In this document: positions 55,040 through 64,000 of the stretch, in pieces | Layout of the letters: the number at the start of each line of letters is the position of its first letter | Numbering within the stretch: the first letter of the stretch is position 1 | NCBI GenBank assembly: GCA_020002185.1 | Contig: CM034541.1 | Coordinates: 48,614,976-48,678,975 of the forward strand | Length of the DNA stretch: 64,000 nt | Reading direction: 5' to 3' | Source of the DNA: Paraescarpia echinospica | Taxonomy: Eukaryota; Annelida; Polychaeta; Sabellida; Siboglinidae | Made by a program: the position numbers and the translations under genes | The notes under the pieces: generated by a model | What the model was told of the DNA's origin: nothing | Seen by the model: only the letters and a program-made list of their open reading frames with translations | The model's database searches: none

Positions 55040-56255
55040 GTTATACCATTTGAAGGCACTTTATCTCCCCGTCCCAACGAGCCCTGTCGCAGAGCTGTCA
55101 AGTGGTGCAATAAGCGTGAATCCAAGGTCAAACAAGGTCACCGTCAAATGATTAATTTACTTTCGAAATTGTGCTTTCGCAATCGTCTTAACTTTACAAT
55201 GATCGCATATCTATTTTACTTAATAGGAAGATAGCCCTGTCATATATTTTGGAACACTAGTTGTCTCCCCGTCAAAATGAGGTACGACATGGAAGTATTA
55301 CCTGATATGGCACTAGTTGAACTAAGGTCAAACAAGGTCACCGTGAAATGATGAATATTCGATTTTTATGAAATACCGCGAACGTCATAAAGTTACAATG
55401 ACCCTGCAACTACTTAATTTATGTGCACGTATCATATACTGTGTGAAGGAACCATTTCTCCCCGTCAAAATCAGATATGACACGGAACAGTTAGTTGATG
55501 GAGTAGGTATGGAGTGACGATCAAACATAGTCACCGTCAGTAGTGTCATCCCGCAAACGTCATACAATATAAATGGTTGCGTATATCTACGTTACCTATC
55601 TATTCATGGCAATGTCGTATACCGTTGGAAAGCCAATTGTCGCCCCGTAAACATGGGATACGACGGGGAGCTATAAAATGGTGCAGAAGGTGTGGAGTGA
55701 AGGATAAATAAGGTCACTATGAAACGACGAATGTTCAAAACTACGCCACGCCGCAAAAGTTCTACACGTACAATACTAGCTAATTTATCTACATAGACTA
55801 GGCCCTGTTACATACCGTTTGAAAGCGTATTGTATCCCTGTCGAAAAAAGGGGAATGGCTTGGAGTTGTATCATGGTGCCCTAACTGTGGAGTGCAGGTA
55901 AAACAAGGTCACCGTCAAAAGATAAATCATCCATCAACTGACAGCTCCATATCATATCTCATTTTGACGGGAAGAAATGGTTCTTTCACACATTATATGA
56001 TACGTGTACACAAATGACGTAGTTGCTGGGACATTGTAACTTTATTACTTTCGCGGCATTGCAAAAAAAGTGAATATTCATAATTTCACGGTGACCTTGT
56101 TTGACCTTAGCTCCACTCGTACATATCAGATAACACTTCCATACCGTACCTCACTTTGACGGGGAGACAACAAGCGTTCCAAAACGGTATGACTTGGCTA
56201 ACTTGTTATTAAGTAAAGTAGATATGCGATCTTTGAAATTTAAGACGATCTACGG
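55040..56255. mobile_element. Second element with ~195-bp subunits, partly palindromic
   Basis: Direct subunits with AAACAAGGTCACC-type cores lie near 55,123, 55,323, 55,518, 55,700 and 55,896. From about 55,921 the sequence inverts (CATCCATCAACTGACAGCTC; GGTGACCTTGTTTGACC near 56,090), mirroring 55,200-55,510. It includes the outer unit found at 7,136-7,345. No core gene is present, so it is an internally deleted relative of the 1.9-7.3 kb element. Confidence 0.8.
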
Positions 56256-56935
56256 CCCCACGAGTGTAACGTAACATCTCTTTTTTATGCACCCCATATT
56301 TCATTCTAAATTGTACGTATCAGTTGTTTACTACGTAACACGTAACTTGATGCGCGCGCGGTGACCCCTGGCTAAAATTACGTCATATTGTCCGTACGAA
56401 TTACAGCGGGAAACCGTATTTGTCTAAGTTTGCGTGTACACCAGCAGGGTCTTTTCTACCCACCAGTTTTGGTTGTCAATAGATACTTAGCTGAATCCCA
56501 ACAGATACGTCATTAGTCAGATGTAGCAAATGAACTCGTCACGATCTTGTTGAAAACAGGTGGTAGGATTTGTGTGTCGCGAAATGTTTTCCTTTTTTTC
56601 TAAATTTGGAAGAATTTAACTAAAAACGTATTTACAATCTTTGCTAACAAGTTGTATAGCCACCAATTAATTAAATAAATGGCACTGATTTATAATGTAA
56701 TATCGCTTCCATGACAAAAAGTATCTTAAGATTTTTGTGAAAACAGCTTTTTTCAAAATTGGGAAGAATTTAACTAAAAACAACTTTGCAAAATTTACTC
56801 AAGATTTGTATGGATAACAATTAATTAAATAACTGGCACTGATGTAGAATATCGATTTCATGAGCAAAACGTATGTTAAGGTTTTTTAACAACATATTCG
56901 ATTTACGTTCGGTAGAAACTGGCTAGATCAGCATA
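56256..56935. repeat. Dispersed block B, copy 2, with internal duplication
   Basis: Homologous to 53,925-54,450. Inside it, the part GGAAGAATTTAACTAAAAAC ... CACTGAT occurs twice (about 56,607-56,690 and 56,761-56,845), so this copy is about 150 bases longer. Confidence 0.85.
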
Positions 56936-57014
56936 CTGACTGGTGCTTCCCGGTTTCGCCATATGCAATTGGAAAAATCGTTTCAACAAACCCTGGACAA
57001 ACTCTTCCATGATA

Positions 57015-57150
57015 GTGTATGTGCATATGTGCGTATGTGCGTATGTGCGTATGTGCGTATGTGCGTATGTGCGTATGTGCGTATGTGCGTATGTGCGTAT
57101 GTACGTATGTACGTATGTACGTATGTATGTAAGTATGTATGTATGCACGC
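57015..57150 (+). repeat. (GTATGTGC)n and (GTATGTAC)n microsatellite
   Basis: About nine octamers of GTGCGTAT, then GTACGTAT and GTATGTA repeats. Confidence 0.95.
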
Positions 57151-57840
57151 AGTATGTAATCTGGTTGAGTATAACCGAAGTGTGTGGTGAATACGTTAGA
57201 ATAGATATAATGTATATAATGTAACATGATTTTACAATAAATTGACCGGACCTTGTACGTTAACGTGTAACGTAATAGTCTCACAATGCTGTTTTCACAA
57301 GACTTGGCGAAATGAATGTTGACGGTTCTGGCAGACGGCGGATGTTTGACCAATGACTACAGCCCCCGGTGGCGCTGAGAAATGTACAGCTTTAGACCTT
57401 ACAAAAACTTTCTCGCAACGCCATTCATTGCGAACACTTAAAGTCGTTACCGTGAACGGGTTAATTTAACGGCGCTTGCACAGCATTGTGGGTTGGTAAC
57501 AACAATTAATTAAACGGTCAGTCAGTTCTGGTGGAACGACAAATGTAAATGGACATACGTGATTAACTAATGGAATTACTTCGTAAATGTGCTGTTAAAA
57601 TAATTCAGAAATACACGGCGCTCTTTGGGTTTGAACAAACATGGGTTACGTTATTAGAAGCCGATCTAACGGCGAGCTTAATGCTGGCACTAGACCGTGA
57701 CGAAGGTGTGTTTAAAGACGAGTGCGGAAAGTGTACGTTGTGCAGTTGAATTGGCATTCCTAGGTGAGACGCGAGATGATATGTGGCCTGGTGCAGACGA
57801 ATGCTTCCACAATCACATACGGAGATTACGCAAGCTGGTA
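57151..57840. other. No gene seen
   Basis: Overlapping short frames at 57,605-57,859 on both strands, no recognisable motif. Confidence 0.45.
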
Positions 57841-58150
57841 AACACTCGCATCCACACACATACTTACTTACTTATTTACTTACGCACGCACGCACTCGTG
57901 CACGGAAGCACAGACACGCACACACGCGCGAGCGCGCGCGTGTTCATTTGCACACATCCACACACGCACAACACATGCATGTAAACGGTCGCACACGCAT
58001 GCGCACACGGATACATTCACGCATTCATGCAACTGACACATGCGCCCACCGACACAATTATGCAAAGGGGCGCACGCACGCGAACACACGCACGCATGTA
58101 CGCACGTACAAGCACACGCATACACACAACGCACGCACGCTCACACGTAC
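57841..58150 (+). repeat. CACG/CACA-rich low-complexity region
   Basis: Imperfect CACGCACG and CACACGCA words over about 300 bases. The open frames are artefacts. Confidence 0.85.
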
Positions 58151-59949
58151 TACGGATGTACACATACTCAAAATTCATGCATTTATAGATTCACTTGCAA
58201 TGGATTTTTCTGGGGAATAAACGTGCTAATGATTTGTATTATGATCGACAGACAGCCATTGTGTTTCGTTGTCACCTGTCCTAGTTACATAATGTCAACT
58301 GCGGGTAATTTGATGACTACTTTGATAGACAGTTTTGCGACAATGTATTTTACCGAATTGGTTGGAACCGTTAGATGTAGTAGGACTCTATATCATAAAT
58401 GTTGCGTAATCGTTAATTAATGTTATACATAGTAGCCCACATTGTATGATTATAGTTTATATTAACGTGGTTTGCAAAGGGTTATTGGGGTTGCTAATGC
58501 TATTGTCATTATTATTATTATTATCAACTACGTACTTTAACTACGCAATATTCATGATCATGATTTCGGACGACAACATGACACAGCCAATATACGTCGA
58601 CATTTAATTAAAACAACATTGTTGCTAATCAGTGAAACGTCGCTTGATTACTCTTTAATTACGCGATTCTTGTTTTCTTCCTTGTCAAACTGAGTGTGAT
58701 AACTACCATGTCCGTCCTGTTTTAGTCACCTCACAATCCATGTGAATGAAGTGTCAACCAATTTAATCATACAATACACACGTGCAGTATCTATACGCCT
58801 CCTCCGTTCAGTATAAACGAGAACAGTTTGGCATCGTCGCACGACTGTAAGCATTCTAATAATATGTGCATAAAAATGTGTTTAATCTCACTTGAATGAT
58901 TCGTTGCACAGTGAATAACAGTTAAGTGGTCCATTGTCAAGAAGCAATATGTTCGCCACTCTACATGTAGTATTCTAAATACTTTTTAAATGTTTAATAG
59001 GCATCTTTATTCTGTACATTATTGTATGCATGTATCATGTACTAAGTATACTAGTAGTGATGAGCAATGCTGGAGAATGATACATTCAAAAAATTCAACT
59101 TGCTAAATGCTAAACAAATTGAAAAGAATTGCCATAAACGTGGACACGTATACATTTCTTTACACAATTACAACATTAAAAACAGTAAAATGGTGGCTGT
59201 GAAATAACAGCGTCAAAATGTGTCGATAAATAACGCAAAGGTATAGGCATAAGATACAAACGACAGGTTATAAATAAAACCAATTATGCCGTAAACCCTG
59301 AGCGTACACATTTTAATTTTCACTTCATTGTTAGTGCAGGATTACTACCGATCATTGATCTAGTCTTTCTGCTGCGTTTGGCAGAAGCAATTACAGGGTT
59401 ATATGTAGCGAGTAATGTTATTATCACTTATTTACAAAATGCTAGCGGGAGACTGCAGGATCGCATCCGTGTATAACAACGAGCTGATGCCGGGCTCAGC
59501 CTGGTAGGGCGGGCCGCTCTCTACACGCTATTACCCTCCATTAGCCCCTCCATTAGCCCCCACATTATCAGCGTAAATTGCCTGTCTTTCACCACAAGCG
59601 TCCACCGACGAGCAATTTGTTGCAAATGTTGCTGTTGATTTCTCCCTAATAAGAGTAATTGGAAATTAAATAAAGTTCACCGTGAATAGCGGATAATTTC
59701 GCTAGTCGCTAATCCAATGAAGCGAGAGTGCATATTTTGTCATTTGTAGGTTTCTATGAGAGATAATAAGTAATTATTGCCACAGAAACATGGCTAATAT
59801 ATCCGCCAACCATTAACACTGTAAGAATAATAGCGGGCCGATTACGAATCAACGAGTAATTATATATCGTCCATCAACAATTGCTTCATTCTCGCGGATA
59901 TTGTGATTGTAACATGGAGAAGCAACGACAATGCGAGTTGCAGTTTTAG
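58151..59949. other. No gene; possible regulatory stretch at 59,340-59,900
   Basis: No supported frame. 59,560-59,900 is free of repeats and carries several homeodomain-type words (AGTAATTGGAAATTAAAT, GCTAATCC, AGTAATTATTGCC). This is suggestive only. Confidence 0.3.
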
Positions 59950-60060
59950 GTTGTGCGTGTGTGCGCGTGTGCGCGTGTGCGCGTGTGCGCGTGTGCGTCT
60001 GTGTCTGTGTGCGTGTAAGCGAGCGTGCGTGCGTACGCGCTTGCGTGTGCGAACCCTTGC
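59950..60060 (+). repeat. GTGTGCGC-type microsatellite
   Basis: GTGTGCGCGTGTGCGC repeats, then GTGCGTGCGTACG. Confidence 0.9.
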
Positions 60061-60532
60061 GTGCTAGAGTGTTACTGCCGGTCACGAACGAACCCAATTT
60101 GTCACTTTAGTTTTGTTCAACGGCGCGGTAGACTTGTTCCTCATTGGCCAATTATATAGTAATTGCGAGAAACGATCGCACTAAGCGGGCGAGTTGTCTA
60201 AATGTGCCTGAAATAATGAGTAGAAAGTGGCGGAAAGTGTGTAAGTGGGCAGAGACAGGCTACTGAAGATGATGACGTGGACGGGAAAGAAGATAAGAGG
60301 GGACGCAGTTAGGATGGTGAATATGGGCACAGGGTGGGATGACGTCGCCGAAACGGTGGGGGACACGGGGCTGGAGGTACAGCCCTGACGGTAGAGCGGG
60401 GGATATTGCGTGATTGACGTACCACGAAAGGGGCGTCGGGCGGTGGGAGAAGGAAAGACGTAGTTGAGTATGTGAGAGGTTACGCCACGTTGAGACTGCA
60501 TGGGCAAGTGGAGATGACATCATTCTAATAGT
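60061..60532. other. No gene seen
   Basis: Plus-strand purine-rich (GGGGGACACGGGGCTGGAGG and similar). The minus frame 60,181-60,507 has no recognisable motif. Confidence 0.4.
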
Positions 60533-60824
60533 ACACACACACCCACATGCACTCGTACACTCGCACACGCACACACAATCGCACACGCACGCGCACGCAC
60601 GCACACGCACACACGCACACACGCACACACGCACACACGCACACACGCACACACGCACACACACATAATCGCACACGCACGCGCACGCACACGCGCACGC
60701 GCACACGCACACGCACACGCACACGCACACGCACACGCACACGCACACGCACACGCACACGCACACGCACACGCACACGCACACGCACACGCACACGCAC
60801 ACGCACACGCACACGCACACCCGT
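60533..60824 (+). repeat. (CACACG)n microsatellite
   Basis: About 290 bases of ACACGC hexamers with ACACAATCGC interruptions. It reads through in all frames. Confidence 0.95.
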
Positions 60825-61935
60825 ATAGCGGCCAAGAAACGATAACGACCTGAAGAGCTTACGCCATAAGGCTAATGCCGTGTAGATAATCGGCGTAATT
60901 TCAGAAATCTCAATTCGTCGACGTAATGTAATTATTTTCGTTGGCCAGTGATCGGTACTGATTGAGACTAGCGGCAATATCACTTTGGCGTAATTTGATA
61001 AATTAGCAGCGATGGAGAATCGATTTCAACGTTTCAGTCACAATACGCCCTATTAGCCGAGTGACTCAACTACTGAAGCGACCACTCGCTGCTGTCAGGC
61101 CTTAGCGTTGAGCCTTTGTCCTCGCCGTGTGGAAAGAAGCCTGTGGTTGTTTAACTTGACCATAGACGCCATACGTCCTATGACATATAAACAAATTATA
61201 GCACATGGCATGCAACAGCTGCACACCAATCAAATGATTCGATTGGTGAATTCGCAAATCGCAGTGAAGTTAATAACTAAAATGGAAAAACAATCTACAG
61301 TATTTAATAGAAACTAGCTCATAAGAAATCGTGCGTAAATTAAATCGTTTTATTTAACTGCGCGGTGTTGTTGAACTTACGTTACTGTATTGCTTACCGG
61401 TATGGCACAATCACTGTGTTGGGGAGTGTAATTATTGTAGGAGCAATTTAAATTCTTAATCAATAGTTAATATTTGCTGAGGGAACATAGTTATTAAATG
61501 AACATTTTGAAATTATCAATTAATAGTTAATGCTACCTGAAGTGGTCATGCCGCGATATATGTATTTTTTGGTAAACTTGTAAATTATGTTGTTTAAAAA
61601 ACGAAGACGTGGCCTCATGTGAAATACGACACCCAATTTGGTGGAACAGATAGCATTCTGTAGTACTCTTCAGGTGACATGTAAAGTGGTTTTTTGTCCA
61701 CATGTCTGACACAGTACAATCTCCAGGGTCACCGGACCACTAAAACAACGCCGAAAATGTTTATGCAAAATGCGAATAAAACATCCAAACAGATCCTTTA
61801 TTCAGGGATGGTTTTAGAGAAAATCACAGCAGTGATGTATTATGTATTTAATCTGCATAAGTTTTAGTATAATCGAAAACATTGTTCTGGAAAGAGTAAC
61901 ATTTCACAAGATGAACATCCACAACGACGAGGTTC
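60825..61935. other. No gene seen
   Basis: Repeat-poor. 60,835-61,120 contains GTAATTATTTTCG, GCGTAATTTGATAAATTAGC and similar words and could be regulatory. No coding frame is supported (61,108-61,317 is unrecognised). Confidence 0.35.
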
Positions 61936-61985
61936 AGATGGCATCTGGGCAGGGAATCCGTTGGCTTATCGAGAGTTCACACGTT
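61936..61985 (-). mobile_element. CR1-like 3' UTR remnant
   Basis: The minus strand reads ACTCTCGATAAGCCAACGGA then CCCTGCCCAGATGCCATC, matching 15,391-15,432 of the LINE 3' end. Only about 45 bases are recognisable. Confidence 0.55.
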
Positions 61986-62479
61986 TTCGTCAATGTGTAA
62001 ACACACTTGTTGTTAAATACTACACATTTCTACATACAAGTTTAAAACATTTATATTGCAGTCATTTATACAATCAGTAGATAATAATTCCCTGTGTGAA
62101 TATGTTCGTATATCCAACAACTACTATTCTTCTTCATTAATTGTGTTCTCTAACCTTTGAAGAAAATAGGTTTAGCTGAGTTGACCACGCGGCGTTGCAC
62201 GGCGGGAAAAGATTCGCATTACAAATGTCCTGGATAAAGCCGCCCCAAGATCAAAGAGATTATACGATGCCCATGGATAGCTACGATGTAAATGTACTAT
62301 ATCTAGCTGGAAGTTAGCACGTGCTCACCCAAGGAGGCCCCCGGGAGAAATATAATACTCAAAATTTACAAACCATTCCAATGGGCTCGCTGTAGCACGC
62401 GAATAAAAGTTCAGTCACATACACGCGAAACTGACGGATATATGTTCGGACATAATATATTATAATACGTATACCTACA
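61986..62479. other. No gene seen
   Basis: No supported frame or repeat family. Confidence 0.5.
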
Positions 62480-62527
62480 CACATACACATGCACGCACGC
62501 ACGCACGCATGCACGCACACGCACACA

Positions 62528-62580
<53 letters not shown>
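62480..62580 (+). repeat. (CACG)n then (CA)n microsatellite
   Basis: GCACGCACGCACG followed by a pure (CA)n of about 50 bases. Confidence 0.95.
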
Positions 62581-62582
<2 letters not shown>

Positions 62583-64000
62583 TATGGACGACATATATTC
62601 ACACTGTTTTTTATAATATAGACGTAATTAATATATATATATATATATATATATAAATACTTTATCTTAACTAAGATTTGTGGTATGCTGAATGAATTTA
62701 GTTGCTCTTTGTAAGCTTTCATCTGACATAGATCTTTATTTTAAAATATAGTTTCAATGTTTAAGGCCCTGTGTAATATTCTAATTGAGGCCCAACCATT
62801 ATTTACCACAATTGCCACATCGACGTCGCTCTCTGTGTGTAATATTTATCTTACGTGTCAAAATATATTAAATTGAGCTTTGGAGCTTAATCTAATATAA
62901 GTGACAACTACAATGTCGAAGCTAGTTTAAGTCCCAATCCTTTAGATGACGTCACTTAGCACAGTACAGGCGTGTATCATTCAGGTTACGTACACGGTAA
63001 TTCTATTTCATTAATGTTCTCTAAGTGTTGGCATTTACAAACATAAGTAAACGGTACCTACTATTTTTAGTCCCTTCGGTATTTTGTGGTTCTTACAAAT
63101 TGTATTTATCCCTATCACCTTTCACTTTTATAAATACGTTTCGTCAACAAATTTCAGTACTTTGGTTTTCATAGTTCCAATAGTTACGATTAATTCAGTC
63201 AAACCCTGGTTATTTCTTTTAATTGGCTTAAACAGAGCAGATGAATAGTCAAACTATCCGCATCCCCTGTATGTAGGTACTCGACGGTAGGGGGGTAACA
63301 ATATGGCCAGGGTCAATTGTAGGACAACTAACTTAGGTCATTTGAGTAAAAGATTAGTACGCTTTTAGTGATATATTTTAAAATATTAAAAATTATTAAA
63401 ATCGTAACATGTTATCAGTGAAGAGGTTCGTCAGACTGATGGTTCAAATTAGTTATATTTTTATTTGTTTCACAGTCAGTGTACCTTACATCTCTTGATG
63501 TTTCCACTGTTCTCTACAGTTCCGGTGCCATCTGATGAAGATTTCTGAGAGCATTCGAAACGAAACAACATATCAGTTAAACTGACTGTGAAAATTACAA
63601 ATATTACTACACTGTAATCGTAACAGTTCGTCTGTGCATATACAGCAAGAATATCAATGTCAAAACACCTAGAGGGAGGAATTGTCACATAAACTTTCCC
63701 GCAGTGATCGTTCGATCTTTGCCCATGCTGATAAGTGATAACCTGCTCATATACAACTTCGTTACTAAGTCATAGCATTTTGCAGCACCATCGCTTAAGG
63801 ACTACGAGAAATTAATTCTTAATCGATTGGCCAATATTGGCTGTTCATTAGCGCTATCTCTCAGACGGCCACGTGTTAAGTAGCACAGTAAGCTTCACCA
63901 AAGCCGTCAATCATCGCGCCTTTCTTCCTTTTCAACTGCACAACTACGTTGCGACAAACACTTAGCGGAATATGCTCAGACGATTGTTATTTCAGCACTG
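62581..64000. other. No gene; hammerhead-like words at 63,520-63,600
   Basis: (AT)n at 62,630-62,656. At 63,530-63,560 the plus strand reads CTGATGA ... CATTC GAAAC, bracketed by the inverted repeat TTCACAGTCAGT (63,470) and ACTGACTGTGAA (63,580). This resembles the conserved CTGATGA/GAAA order of hammerhead-bearing retroelements. No coding frame. Confidence 0.3.

Noticed and set aside
60181..60983. Minus-strand frames near 60.2-60.9 kb as genes
   Set aside because: They run through (CACACG)n or purine-rich DNA and contain no known motif or splice structure.

Overview
This is animal nuclear DNA, most likely from a marine invertebrate, perhaps a lophotrochozoan. The evidence is spliced homeobox exons, APE-type LINEs of several types, tRNA-derived SINEs, very long microsatellites and no bacterial-style gene layout. 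The phylum is my inference; the window has no species marker.

Only one host gene can be supported: a paired-like (PRD-class) homeobox gene on the minus strand between 50,707 and 43,477. Its three coding exons join in perfect phase to 339 residues, with an N-terminal octapeptide, a Q50 homeodomain split by an intron between positions 46 and 47, and a C-terminal OAR motif. The homeodomain reads closest to homeobrain (hbn), a gene lost from vertebrates and linked to rx and orthopedia in many invertebrates (HRO cluster). A TATA-like box lies about 190 bases before its first ATG. A second copy of its promoter, 5' UTR and first exon sits 18 kb further downstream at 32.3-32.7 kb, broken by a 10-base deletion.

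Layout. 0.2-1.7 kb: a 1.5-kb inverted repeat with a tRNA-like pol III promoter in each arm. 1.9-7.3 kb: a larger palindromic element whose arms are built of ~195-bp subunits and whose core holds broken copies of a transposon-type gene. 7.9-10.8 kb: minisatellite and microsatellite blocks. 11.05-15.5 kb: a nearly full-length but dead CR1-like LINE with an esterase-type ORF1. 16-18 kb: a SINE and simple repeats. 18.2-29.4 kb: nested LINE remnants. Two of these carry tandem arrays born inside their endonuclease ORFs: 74 units of 39 bp (the RGAD-SDH catalytic motif, frame kept) and 28 units of 70 bp, the latter unit recurring 8 times in the neighbouring LINE. An RTE LINE then ends in a long (TGAG)n tail. 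29.4-43.3 kb: simple repeats, the hbn exon-1 duplicate, an L2-like endonuclease fragment, a decayed transposon-type gene (37.4-39.7 kb), hairpin elements and a SINE. 43.5-50.97 kb: hbn. 53.2-56.9 kb: a mosaic of duplicated blocks around a second element of the 195-bp family. 57-64 kb: simple repeats and unassigned DNA.

Apart from hbn, nothing here looks like a working gene. The mobile elements are all broken by stops, frameshifts, deletions or lost catalytic residues.
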